A DNA stretch of 64,000 nt from positions 213,476-277,475 of the forward strand of contig NZ_KB911587.1 of NCBI RefSeq assembly GCF_000383615.1, given 5' to 3'. Under the pieces are notes generated by a model. That model did no database searches and was not told the origin of the DNA. It saw nothing but the letters and a program-made list of their open reading frames with translations. This stretch comes from Streptomyces canus 299MFChir4.1 (GTDB lineage Bacteria; Actinomycetota; Actinomycetes; Streptomycetales; Streptomycetaceae). Both the position numbers and the translations under genes were made by a program. This document shows, piece by piece, positions 32,452 to 40,818 of the stretch. Every line of letters begins with the position of its first letter. The first letter of the stretch is position 1.

Positions 32452-35024
32452 CCCCGGGCCCCGCCGACGAGGCCCGCCGGGCCCTGCGGGCGGCACGGGA
32501 GCGGGCGGCCGGAGAGACGAGCGAGGATGGGGAACCGGTGGTGGGGGCGGCCGACGATTCCGCGGCGTCGGGTGCGGGGCACTTCGCGGCTGAGGAGGGC
32601 GGTGGCCCGGCTGTGCGGGAGGTCGGCAACTCTGCGGCGTCCGAAGCCGGGAGCTCGGCGGCTGGGGGGATCGGGGACCGTGCCGAGCAGAGTGCGGGTG
32701 GTGGTGTCGCGCAGGGGGCGGAGGGCCGCGCGGCTGAGGAGATCGGCGACCCGGGCACGAGCGGGACGGGACTCGATCGCGCTCGCGCGCAGAGTTCGGA
32801 GAGGCACGTAACCGAGGGACCCGGGAGCTCTGCGGCGGGCCGGGTGATGCAGGGCGCCGGGCGCCCTGCCGTCGAGAGAGGGGGCAGCCCCTCGGGGCAG
32901 GAAGAGAGCGGCACTGCAGCGCAGGGCGCAGGGAGCGCGGCCACGGGTGCGCAACGTTCGGCGGCGGAGGGTGCAGTTCTCCGGGGGGACGCAGACGCCG
33001 ATGGGTCGGGTACCGCCGGCGGGCAGCACAAGGAGGGCGCGGTGCCCGGGAGCGCCGTGACCGACCCCGCCCCGGCCGAGCCCCGGCCAGGTGACGCGGC
33101 TCGCGCGGCCCTGCGGGAAGCTGCCGCGGCACGGCGTGCCGCGCTCGCGGACGGTGCCACGGGCCGGTCCGAGACGGGCGCCGACCGTGATTCCTCCGAA
33201 CCCGTCAACCCCGCGCAGTCCCATGCACCCCGACCGGAGGCTGTCGCGGCTCGGCATGACACGAGCGGGGAACCCGACGTGGCCGCCGCCCCCGCCGCCC
33301 CCACCGCCTCCGTCGAACCCAGCGGTGAGGAAACGGATCGCGTCGCCGAGGCGGCGTCTCCGGTCGCGGACGCCGGCGAGGGCGCATCCGCGGGGCGTTC
33401 CGGGGTGCGGCCCGCCGATGCGGCACGCGAAGCACTGCGCGCCGCACGCAAGCGGCGCGCGGACGCCGAGGCCGCAGAAGCGGAGGCCGCTCTCGCACGT
33501 CGGCCGCGCAGGACCACCCCGACCGCGCCCCGGGACCGGAGCCGTACGCCGAGTACGGCCGCCGGCGTCCGGGCGCGTGACGTACGGGAGTTGCTGGCCG
33601 ACGCGTTCCGCATGCCCGACGACATGCCCCAGCCCGGGGAGGAGCACGAGGACGAGGACCGGGAGAAGGACCAGGAGAGGGCCAAGGACAACAGCCTTAC
33701 GCAGCAAGGCGGTTTTCTTCTGGACGCAGCCACCCCGACCTCCCCCCGACACCCCCACTCCATGGCCGCCCCCAACCGGGACAACGACCTGCGTCGCACC
33801 TTCCCCGCCTTTCCTGCCCACGCTTCCGAGGACGCCCGGTTCGCCGCCACCTGGTGGGGCAACGCCTGGGTCACCGCGCTGGAGGAGGGCGCGCTGGACG
33901 CCAAGCGGCTGGCGCGGGGCCGTGGTTATGCCGAGCAGGGGAATGTGGACGCGATCACCGTGACGCCCGGGCTCGTGCTCGCCTATGTGCAGGGCAGCCG
34001 CGCCCGGCCGTACCGCGTGCAGGTGCGGTTGCGGACGCTGGGGGACGCCGACTGGGACCGGTTCCTGGACCTCGCCGCCGACCGGACCGGACACATCGCC
34101 GCCCTGCTCGACAGGGAGATGCCCGAGGCGTTGGCCGAGTGCGGAGTGCCGTTGCTTCCCGGCCCCGGCGATCTCGAACCGCAGTGCAGCTGCCCCGACC
34201 GCGGTCACCCCTGCAAACACGCCGCCGCCCTCTGCTATCAGACGGCACGTCTGCTCGACGCCGACCCCTTCGTCCTGCTCCTGCTGCGCGGCCGGGGCGA
34301 ACGCGAGCTGCTAGACGCCCTGTCCCGCCTCAGCGCCGCCCGCGCGGCGCGTGCCGCCCAGGGAAAGGAGCCGACGCCGCTGCCCGGCGTACGGGCCGGC
34401 GAAGCGCTTGTTCCGCGCCGGCTCCCGCCGCTTCCGGCCCCGTTGCCCGTCCCTCCGCACCCGGAGCAGCCCCCGGCCTATCCCGCGTCCCCGGGCGGCC
34501 CGGACCCCTTCGCCCTGGACCAGCTGGCCACCGACGCGGCCGCCCGCGCTCACGCCCTGCTCGGCACCGGCCGCGACCCGGTCGGCGAACTCACCCTGTG
34601 GCAGGACGCGGTCCGCCTCGCCGCCGCCCGCCCCGGTTCCGGCCTCACCGCCGGTACCCGATCCCTCTACGCCTCCCTCGCCGCGGCAACCGACCGCACC
34701 CCGGCCGACCTGGCCCGCGCGGTCGCCGCCTGGAGGCAGGGCGGGCCCGAAGGACTGGCCGTCCTCGAAGAACCCTGGGACCCGCCGGCCGGCCGCTTCG
34801 ACCGCGCCCGCCCCCTCCTCCTCGCCGCGGACCTCCCCGCTTTCCGCCCCTGGCGCAACCACCTGACCCACCCCCGCGGCCACATCCAACTCCGCCTCGG
34901 CCGCGACGGCCTGTGGTATGCCTACGAGTCCGAACCGGGCCACGACGACTGGTGGCCCCGCGGCACCCCCGACCTGGACCCGGTCGGCGCCCTCACAGGC
35001 CTCGGCACAACCGCCGACCTCTGA
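32448..35024 (+). CDS. SWIM zinc-finger protein with long low-complexity N-terminus
   Basis: 858 residues, coupled by ATGA to the SNF2 gene. Residues 1-438 are Ala/Gly/Glu-rich and unstructured, with a short motif repeated three times: A-D-E-A-R-R-A-L-R-A-A-R (about 6), G-D-A-A-R-A-A-L-R (about 214) and A-D-A-A-R-E-A-L-R-A-A-R (about 323). From 439 the conserved part starts (F-A-A-T-W-W-G-N-A-W), with the SWIM zinc site C-x-C...C-x-H (Q-C-S-C-P-D-R-G-H-P-C-K-H) near 580, followed by helical and Pro-rich segments. SWIM domains bind DNA or protein. It is likely the partner of the SNF2 ATPase. The repeats may be helical docking peptides. Confidence 0.9.
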   Translation: MTPGPADEARRALRAARERAAGETSEDGEPVVGAADDSAASGAGHFAAEEGGGPAVREVGNSAASEAGSSAAGGIGDRAEQSAGGGVAQGAEGRAAEEIGDPGTSGTGLDRARAQSSERHVTEGPGSSAAGRVMQGAGRPAVERGGSPSGQEESGTAAQGAGSAATGAQRSAAEGAVLRGDADADGSGTAGGQHKEGAVPGSAVTDPAPAEPRPGDAARAALREAAAARRAALADGATGRSETGADRDSSEPVNPAQSHAPRPEAVAARHDTSGEPDVAAAPAAPTASVEPSGEETDRVAEAASPVADAGEGASAGRSGVRPADAAREALRAARKRRADAEAAEAEAALARRPRRTTPTAPRDRSRTPSTAAGVRARDVRELLADAFRMPDDMPQPGEEHEDEDREKDQERAKDNSLTQQGGFLLDAATPTSPRHPHSMAAPNRDNDLRRTFPAFPAHASEDARFAATWWGNAWVTALEEGALDAKRLARGRGYAEQGNVDAITVTPGLVLAYVQGSRARPYRVQVRLRTLGDADWDRFLDLAADRTGHIAALLDREMPEALAECGVPLLPGPGDLEPQCSCPDRGHPCKHAAALCYQTARLLDADPFVLLLLRGRGERELLDALSRLSAARAARAAQGKEPTPLPGVRAGEALVPRRLPPLPAPLPVPPHPEQPPAYPASPGGPDPFALDQLATDAAARAHALLGTGRDPVGELTLWQDAVRLAAARPGSGLTAGTRSLYASLAAATDRTPADLARAVAAWRQGGPEGLAVLEEPWDPPAGRFDRARPLLLAADLPAFRPWRNHLTHPRGHIQLRLGRDGLWYAYESEPGHDDWWPRGTPDLDPVGALTGLGTTADL

Positions 35025-35099
35025 CCCGACTGTCCCGCCCGCCCCCGCCCTCCACCCGTCCCGGGACCCCGCGTCACCTCGCAGCACCCGCACAACACC

Positions 35100-35224
35100 C
35101 ATGATCTCCGCGGCCTGGCTGGGCGACGTCCACTGCTCCGTGGTGCGCACGATTTCCTTGAAGGGCGCGTCGCGTCCGACGGCCACGACCGTGGGTCATC
35201 ACATCGCTCACGTTGTACGTGACC
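35100..35224 (-). pseudogene. Decayed CBS-domain gene fragment
   Basis: On the minus strand, V-T-Y-N-V-S-D-V-M-T-H (the usual opening of a CBS protein) is followed after a one-base-insertion-type frameshift by V-V-A-V-G-R-D-A-P-F-K-E-I-V-R. That runs directly into E-Q-W-T-S-P-S-Q-A-A-E-I-M, which matches the start of a second CBS repeat (compare P-Q-W-T-A-V-E-A-A-Q-V-M in the intact neighbour). So the gene has lost most of the first CBS domain and everything after the second one's start. It lies 43 bp downstream of the intact CBS-BON gene. Confidence 0.6.
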
Positions 35225-35267
35225 CCCGGGCACTTCCGGCCGCCTGGTCTCGTGTTCGTCCTCCGGC

Positions 35268-35969
35268 TCATGTGGCCAGTCCGGCGCGGCGCGACGCCTC
35301 CGGCTCCCCGACGGCGGAGACGTCGTCCACCCGGTGGTGCAGCTCCGCGGAGACATCGACGACCCCGTCCACGCCCTGGCACAGGCGTATGACCACCGGG
35401 ACGAGCGATGTGCGCTCGACGGTGCCTTTCAGCGATACCCGGCCGTCGATGACCCGTACGGTGACCGTGCCAGGCGCGATCCCGAGCGTGCGCAGGAGCA
35501 CCTCTCCCGAGATCTCCTCCCGGATGGCGCTGTCGCCCCGCAGGAAAATCCGGAGCAGATCGGCCCTGCTGACCAGACCGATCAGCCTGTCGTCCTCGTC
35601 GACCACCGGCAGCCGTTTGATGTGGTGGCGCTCCATGACCTGGGCGGCCTCCACAGCCGTCCACTGCGGTCTGGCTGTCACGGCCGGGCTGTTCATCAGT
35701 TCCTCGGCGGTGGTGGCCTCGGCCTTCGCACGGTCGGCAGGCCCGGGGCGCAGGACCGGCAGCAGGCCCGCCGGATCCAGCTGGGCTGCCTCCTTGCGCA
35801 GCAAGTCCGCCTTGGAGACGACGCCCACGGCGTGTTCCTCGTCGTCCACCACCGGTACGGCGGTGATGTCGTGCTCGGCCAGCAGCTTGGCGATCTCTTT
35901 GAATCCGGTGTCCCGGCGCACCTTCACGACCGATGCGGTCATGAGCTCGCTCACGGTCCGGTGCCACAT
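35268..35969 (-). CDS. CBS-pair protein with BON domain
   Basis: 233 residues. CBS1 (about 8-62) begins V-S-E-L-M-T-A-S-V-V and ends V-G-V-V-S-K-A-D-L-L; CBS2 (about 90-142) begins E-E-L-M-N-S-P-A-V and ends I-G-L-V-S-R-A-D-L-L. A BON domain (about 150-215) contains V-T-V-R-V-I-D-G-R-V-S-L-K-G-T-V-E-R. CBS pairs bind adenosyl ligands; BON domains bind lipid or protein. In actinobacteria such proteins occur in hypoxia and universal-stress gene sets. Here its neighbours are a PPi-type phosphofructokinase and a decayed CBS gene, consistent with a stress cluster remnant. There is no HTH. Confidence 0.92.
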   Translation of the reverse strand: MWHRTVSELMTASVVKVRRDTGFKEIAKLLAEHDITAVPVVDDEEHAVGVVSKADLLRKEAAQLDPAGLLPVLRPGPADRAKAEATTAEELMNSPAVTARPQWTAVEAAQVMERHHIKRLPVVDEDDRLIGLVSRADLLRIFLRGDSAIREEISGEVLLRTLGIAPGTVTVRVIDGRVSLKGTVERTSLVPVVIRLCQGVDGVVDVSAELHHRVDDVSAVGEPEASRRAGLAT

Positions 35970-36473
35970 GGCGCCCGCCTCCTCGTGTCGCGTGCGTTCC
36001 TTCTTCCACCCTCCGCCCGGTGGGCGTGAGCCGCATGGGCCGGACGGTCCCTACGGCACGGCAATGTGGCGACGGTCTTCACCCCGCTCTCCACGCCGCC
36101 GCGTCGTGCGGACCGGTGTCCTCCCGGGCACGCGACAGCGGACCGAAGTCGATCTCCTCGACCGAGGCCGTGGGAACACCGGCGTCCACCAGCCGGCGGC
36201 AGTGCCCGGCGACCGCCGGCACGGCGTCGGCCAGGGCGACGGTCTTCTCCAGCCCGCAATGCGCGTCCCGTTCCGACGGGGAGCCCGGCCGGTCGGCCTC
36301 GGCCAACACCGCACCCCTTCGCGGCGCCGTTCCCACCCGGATCTCCGGCCGCCCGGTGCCCGGCACCGGTACGTCCCGGGAGGAGTCGCACGCTGGGTCG
36401 CTGTCGCTCACGATGGAGGGAGAGCCGCAAGGCGTTGCCGCGACGTCACGTCGTGCGGAGAAGGGAAGAAGCC
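35970..36473. other. 504-bp region between CBS-BON and pfk genes
   Basis: This divergent gap contains one candidate minus-strand gene (36079-36411) and otherwise nothing recognised. Promoters of the CBS-BON gene and the phosphofructokinase must lie at its two ends; no clear motif was assigned. Confidence 0.4.
36079..36411 (-). CDS. Small hypothetical protein
   Basis: 110 residues. Codon use is normal for Streptomyces (high G/C at third positions), which supports it over the overlapping frames. The N-terminal third is polar and Arg/Pro-rich. The centre is a helical segment (L-E-K-T-V-A-L-A-D-A-V-P-A-V-A-G-H-C-R-R-L-V-D-A-G) followed by an acidic stretch (E-E-I-D-F-G-P). No family was recognised and no good ribosome site stands out, so it may be spurious or a remnant. 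It shares the intergenic region with the CBS-BON gene. Confidence 0.4.
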   Translation of the reverse strand: MSDSDPACDSSRDVPVPGTGRPEIRVGTAPRRGAVLAEADRPGSPSERDAHCGLEKTVALADAVPAVAGHCRRLVDAGVPTASVEEIDFGPLSRAREDTGPHDAAAWRAG

Positions 36474-37499
36474 ATGCGGGTTGGAGTACTGACCGGCGGC
36501 GGTGACTGTCCCGGCCTCAACGCCGTGATCCGCAGCGTCGTCCGCAAGGGCATCCAGGAGTACGCCTTCGACTTCGTGGGCCTGCGCGACGGCTGGCTCG
36601 GTGCGCTACGGGGCGATGTCGTGCCGCTGGACATCGCGAGCGTGCGGGGAATACTGCCCCGTGGCGGAACCATCCTCGGTTCCTCCCGCACCAACCCGTT
36701 CAAGCACGAGGACGGAGTGCGGCGCATACAGGAGACCCTTGCCGCGCACGAGGTCGACGCTCTCGTCGTGATCGGCGGCGAGGACACGCTCGGGGCAGCC
36801 GGTGAGCTGAGCAGGCAGGGACTCCGTCTCGTCGGCGTACCGAAGACCATCGACAACGACGTGTCGGGCACCGACTACACCTTCGGTTTCGACACCGCGG
36901 TCGGCATCGCGACCGAAGCCATCGACCGCCTCCACACCACCGCGGAGTCGCACATGCGGACCCTGGTCGTGGAGGTGATGGGGCGGCATTCCGGCTGGAT
37001 CGCCCTGCACGCCGGTGTCGCGGGCGGCGCCAACGCGATCCTCATCCCGGAGCGGCCGTTCGACATCGATCAGGTCTGTGCGTGGGTGCAGAGCCGATTC
37101 AGGTTCAACTACGCGCCGATCGTCGTCGTCGCGGAGGGAGCCGTACCCAAAGAGGGCCAGATGATCCTGAAGGACCGGTCGCTGGACGAGTACGGCCATG
37201 TACGGCTGTCCGGCATCGGCGAGTGGCTGGCCCAGGAGATCTCGAAGCGCACCGGCAAGGACGCCCGCACAACGGTCCTCGGCTACATCCAGCGCGGCGG
37301 TACTCCGAGCGCCTTCGACCGGTGGCTTGCCACGCGCTTCGGTCTGCATGCCGTGGATGCCGTCAAGGACGGCGAATTCGGCACGATGGTGGCACTTCGC
37401 GGCACCCGGATCGTCCGTGGCCCCCTCCCCGACGCCGGTGCGAGGACGAAGGTGGTGGATCCCTCCCTCTACGACGAATTCGGGGTGTTCTTCGGCTGA
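36474..37499 (+). CDS. 6-phosphofructokinase with PPi-type active site
   Basis: 341 residues from ATG 36474 with GAAGGGAAG upstream. It phosphorylates fructose 6-phosphate. G-G-G-D-C-P-G-L-N opens the phosphoryl donor site, P-K-T-I-D-N-D holds the catalytic aspartate, and M-G-R-H-S-G-W is the sugar site. The donor-selecting positions read G-G-E-D-T with Asp104 and P-K with Lys124. In E. coli-like ATP enzymes both are Gly, and in the main Streptomyces ATP-PFK, as I recall it, only position 104 is Gly. Asp104 plus Lys124 is the pattern of pyrophosphate-dependent enzymes such as that of Amycolatopsis methanolica. A reversible PPi-PFK is therefore likely, pending assay. Confidence 0.9.
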   Translation: MRVGVLTGGGDCPGLNAVIRSVVRKGIQEYAFDFVGLRDGWLGALRGDVVPLDIASVRGILPRGGTILGSSRTNPFKHEDGVRRIQETLAAHEVDALVVIGGEDTLGAAGELSRQGLRLVGVPKTIDNDVSGTDYTFGFDTAVGIATEAIDRLHTTAESHMRTLVVEVMGRHSGWIALHAGVAGGANAILIPERPFDIDQVCAWVQSRFRFNYAPIVVVAEGAVPKEGQMILKDRSLDEYGHVRLSGIGEWLAQEISKRTGKDARTTVLGYIQRGGTPSAFDRWLATRFGLHAVDAVKDGEFGTMVALRGTRIVRGPLPDAGARTKVVDPSLYDEFGVFFG

Positions 37500-37599
37500 C
37501 CCCTTTGCTGCCCAGCCGTCCCGTCGCGCCCTCCTGGCGGCTCTCCACCCTCACCAGATCAAGGTGGCTCCTACCAGGAAAAGTCACAGCTTGTTCACC

Positions 37600-37915
37600 G
37601 TGTGGTGTTCAGGTTGCGGGTCGGTGAGATTCCGGAGGGCTTCCAGGCGCGTCATGCCGATCCCCGGGGACGGCACCTTACGCTTTGCCGCAACCCGGAC
37701 CACCTGGAAGCCGTGCCGGAGAAAGGAAGCTCTGCGGCGCGGGGGACCGGGACAGCGCGCGGGCCAGGAGGACGCACTGTCCCCACGGCCACGCGTGCAC
37801 GCCGGAGAACTCGTATCCGGATCCCCGAGCGTTCCGGCAGTGCCGGACGTGTCGCGCCGGGCGGGTCAAGAGCCGCCGGGTTCCCCCCGGCCTGTGTGAG
37901 ATTTCGTGACACGTG
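37600..37915 (+). pseudogene. HNH endonuclease relic
   Basis: One frame gives V-G-E-I-P-E-G-F-Q-A-R-H followed by L-C-R-N-P-D-H-L-E-A-V-P, the HNH core with an internal deletion. After a frameshift a second frame (about 37772-37873) gives T-H-C-P-H-G-H, T-P-E-N-S-Y and C-R-T-C-R, the zinc-binding tail of phage- or actinobacterial-type HNH nucleases. The start and full core are lost, so it cannot make an active enzyme. It lies in the otherwise empty 430-bp gap between the phosphofructokinase and the pcaL-like gene. Confidence 0.65.
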
Positions 37916-37929
37916 AGAGGGTCTGAGGC

Positions 37930-39252
37930 GTGAGTGAGACACCGTCGAACACCCTGCAATACCGCTTTGACGGGCCAGAAGAGGCTCCCGTCCTGATCCT
38001 CGGTCCCTCACTGGGTACCACCTGGCACATGTGGGACCGCCAGGTCCCCGAACTGGTCAAGCAGTGGCGCGTCTTCCGGTTCGACCTGCCGGGGCACGGC
38101 GGCGCGCCCGCCTACCCGGCGGGTTCGGTCGGCGACCTCACCGACCGGCTGCTCGCCACGCTCGACCGGTTCGGGGTGCAGCGCTTCGGCTACGCGGGCT
38201 GTGCGCTCGGCGGTGCGGTCGGCATGGAGCTGGCGCTGCGCCACCCGGAGCGCCTCGCCTCGCTCGCGCTGATCGCCGCCTCGCCCCGCTTCGGCACGGC
38301 CGACGAGTTCCGCCAGCGCGGGGTGATCGTACGGACGAACGGGCTCGATCCCATCGCCCGTACCTCGCCCGACCGCTGGTTCACCTCGGGGTTCGCCGCC
38401 GCCCAGCCCGCGATCACCGAGTGGGCCGTGCAGATGGTGCGCACCACCGACCCCGGCTGCTACATCGCGGCCTGCGAGGCGCTGGCCGCCTTCGACGTAC
38501 GGGCCGACCTCGCGAGCGTCGGCGTGCCGACCCTGGTCCTCGTCGGCTCCGACGACCAGGTCACCGGTCCCGCGGAGGCCCGAACTCTGGTCGCGGGCAT
38601 CCCGGACGCCCGGCTCGCCGTGGTGCCCGGCGCCTCCCACCTGGTGCCGGTCGAGCAACCCGCCGCCGTCACCGACCTGCTCGTCAGACACTTCTCCACC
38701 GCCTGGCAGCCCGCCTTCGACTCCAGCACCGGCCAGACCGCGATCCCCGGCGCCCCGCTCAACCCCGTCAACCCGGCTCTCATGGCCGCGCCACCGCACG
38801 CCGCGCCACCGCACCCGGTGCCCATCGCCGAGATCGCCCCGGCCGCCCCGGCCCCTCAGTCGGCCGGCCGCGCCGATCCGTACGACACCGGCATCAAGGT
38901 GCGCCGCGAGGTGCTCGGCGACGCGCACGTCGACCGGGTACTGGCGCAGGCCGACGACTTCTCGGCCGACTTCCAGGAGCTCCTCACCCGCTACGCCTGG
39001 GGCGAGATCTGGGACCGGCCCGGGCTCGACCGCCGTTCCCGCAGTGTCGCCACCCTGACCGCGCTGGTCGCGGGCGGACACCTGGACGAGCTCGCCTCGC
39101 ACACCCGGGCCGCCCTGCGCAACGGCCTCACGCCCTCCGAGATCAAGGAAGTGCTGCTCCAGGCGGCCGTGTACTGCGGAGTCCCGGCGGCCAACAGCGC
39201 CTTCAAGGTGGCCCAGCAGGTCATCCGCGAGGAGACCACCCCCACCGAGTGA
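37930..39252 (+). CDS. pcaL: PcaL-like lactonase/decarboxylase fusion
   Basis: 440 residues from GTG 37930. Residues 1-260 are an alpha/beta-hydrolase of the 3-oxoadipate enol-lactonase (PcaD) type; a Pro/Ala linker (about 262-315) leads to a gamma-carboxymuconolactone decarboxylase (PcaC) domain with R-S-R-S-V-A-T-L-T-A-L and the E-V-L-L-Q-A-A-V-Y-C-G-V-P-A-A helix. Such fusions carry two protocatechuate-pathway steps. Two points are odd. The nucleophile elbow reads A-G-C-A-L-G-G, with Ala where the usual Ser of G-x-S-x-G falls. No pcaG, H, B, I or J gene is nearby. The lactonase half may be inactive or may use the Cys. Confidence 0.88.
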   Translation: MSETPSNTLQYRFDGPEEAPVLILGPSLGTTWHMWDRQVPELVKQWRVFRFDLPGHGGAPAYPAGSVGDLTDRLLATLDRFGVQRFGYAGCALGGAVGMELALRHPERLASLALIAASPRFGTADEFRQRGVIVRTNGLDPIARTSPDRWFTSGFAAAQPAITEWAVQMVRTTDPGCYIAACEALAAFDVRADLASVGVPTLVLVGSDDQVTGPAEARTLVAGIPDARLAVVPGASHLVPVEQPAAVTDLLVRHFSTAWQPAFDSSTGQTAIPGAPLNPVNPALMAAPPHAAPPHPVPIAEIAPAAPAPQSAGRADPYDTGIKVRREVLGDAHVDRVLAQADDFSADFQELLTRYAWGEIWDRPGLDRRSRSVATLTALVAGGHLDELASHTRAALRNGLTPSEIKEVLLQAAVYCGVPAANSAFKVAQQVIREETTPTE

Positions 39253-39285
39253 GCCGGTCACATCGCCCAGGGGCAGGATGGACCC

Positions 39286-39921
39286 ATGAAGCTCACGAAG
39301 ATGTCGCACGCCTGTGTCCGTCTGGAGAAGGACGGGCAGACGCTCGTCCTTGACCCCGGGACCTTCAGCGAGGAGGACGCAGCCCTCGGGGCGGACGCGA
39401 TCCTGGTCACACACGAGCACCTGGACCACTTCAACGAGGAACGACTGCGGAAGGCCCTGGACGCCAACCCGGCCGCCGAGATCTGGACCCTGAGGTCGGT
39501 CGCCGAGAAGATCACGGCCGCCTTCCCGGGGCGTGTGCACACCGTCGGCCACGGCGACACGTTCACGGCCGCCGGGTTCGACGTGCAGGTCCACGGCGAA
39601 CTGCACGCGGTGATCCACCCGGACATCCCACGCATCACCAACGTCGGCTACCTCGTCGACGGCGGCAAGGTCTTCCACCCCGGCGACGCCCTCACCGTCC
39701 CCGACCACGCCGTGGAGACGCTGATGCTTCCCGTCATGGCCCCCTGGAGCAAGATCTCCGAGGTCATCGACTACGTCCGTGAGGTCAAGCCCCAGCGCGC
39801 CTACGACATCCACGACGCCCTCCTCACCGACCTCGCCCGCCCGATCTACGACAATCAGATCGCCGCCCTCGGCGGCGCGGAGCACCTGCGGCTGAAGCCG
39901 GGGGAGAGCACGGCTCTGTGA
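39286..39921 (+). CDS. MBL-fold metal-dependent hydrolase (UlaG-like)
   Basis: 211 residues. Metallo-beta-lactamase fold with the H-x-H-x-D-H site T-H-E-H-L-D-H (His43, His45, Asp47, His48), a G-H-G-D and E-L-H region around 88-106, F-H-P-G-D-A (metal Asp) and D-I-H-D-A-L near the end. The compact size and N-terminal M-S-H-A-C-V-R-L are those of UlaG/YtnP-like hydrolases. The substrate is unknown. It is probably co-transcribed with xthA, 30 bp downstream. Confidence 0.9.
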   Translation: MKLTKMSHACVRLEKDGQTLVLDPGTFSEEDAALGADAILVTHEHLDHFNEERLRKALDANPAAEIWTLRSVAEKITAAFPGRVHTVGHGDTFTAAGFDVQVHGELHAVIHPDIPRITNVGYLVDGGKVFHPGDALTVPDHAVETLMLPVMAPWSKISEVIDYVREVKPQRAYDIHDALLTDLARPIYDNQIAALGGAEHLRLKPGESTAL

Positions 39922-39951
39922 GTGTCAGTGCCGCCCGGTAGGTTGTGAGGC

Positions 39952-40731
39952 ATGCGCATCGCGACCTGGAACGTCAACTCGATCACCGCTCGTCTCCCGA
40001 GGCTGCTGGCCTGGCTGGAGAGCACCGGCACCGATGTGCTGTGCCTCCAGGAGGCCAAGGTCGCCGAGGAGCAGTTCCCGTTCGACCAGCTGCGCGAGGC
40101 GGGCTACGAGGCGGCGGTCCACGCGACAGGGCGGTGGAACGGCGTGGCGGTGATCTCCCGGGTGGGCCTGGAGGACGTGGTCAAGGGCCTGCCCGGCGAC
40201 CCCGGCTACGACGGCGCCCCGGAGCCCCGCGCCATCTCCGCGACCTGCGGTCCGGCCCGCGTCTGGTCGGTCTATGTGCCGAACGGCCGCGAGGTCGACC
40301 ACCCGCACTACGCCTACAAGCTCCAGTGGTTCGAGGCCCTCAAGGCCGCTGTCGCCGGTGACGCGGCGGGCAGCCGGCCCTTCGCGGTCCTGGGCGACTA
40401 CAACGTGGCGCCGACGGACGACGACGTCTACGACGTGGCCGCCTTCGAGGGCCTCACCCACGTCACCCCGGCCGAGCGCGCCGCCCTCGCCTCCCTGCGC
40501 GAGGCGGGCCTGTCGGACGTGGTCCCGCGGCCCCTCAAGTACGACCACCCGTTCACGTACTGGGACTACCGCCAGCTCTGCTTCCCCAAGAACCGCGGCA
40601 TGCGCATCGACCTGGTGTACGGCAACGAGTCCTTCGCGAAGGCCGTCACCGACGCCTACGTCGACCGTGAGGAGCGCAAGGGCAAGGGCGCCTCCGATCA
40701 CGCGCCGGTGGTCGTCGATCTGGACGTCTAG
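39952..40731 (+). CDS. xthA: Exodeoxyribonuclease III
   Basis: 259 residues. AP endonuclease and 3'-5' exonuclease acting in base-excision repair. Signature blocks of the exonuclease-endonuclease-phosphatase fold are present: R-I-A-T-W-N-V-N-S-I at the start, L-Q-E (metal Glu34), V-Y-V-P-N-G, G-D-Y-N-V-A-P-T, W-D-Y-R near 205, R-I-D-L-V-Y and the catalytic S-D-H-A-P-V-V-V-D-L at the end. Full length for the family. Confidence 0.96.
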   Translation: MRIATWNVNSITARLPRLLAWLESTGTDVLCLQEAKVAEEQFPFDQLREAGYEAAVHATGRWNGVAVISRVGLEDVVKGLPGDPGYDGAPEPRAISATCGPARVWSVYVPNGREVDHPHYAYKLQWFEALKAAVAGDAAGSRPFAVLGDYNVAPTDDDVYDVAAFEGLTHVTPAERAALASLREAGLSDVVPRPLKYDHPFTYWDYRQLCFPKNRGMRIDLVYGNESFAKAVTDAYVDREERKGKGASDHAPVVVDLDV

Positions 40732-40818
40732 GTCTCAGGACACCCTGTGCGAAGCCTTCGGGAAACCAGGGCCGCGCGCCTGTGGTGCATGCGGCCGGGT
40801 GAGTGACACGCTGGGTGT

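Noticed and set aside
33205..33498. Minus-strand small ORF in the SWIM-gene head
   Set aside because: Arg/Pro-rich antisense frame with no ribosome site; a shadow of the low-complexity head.
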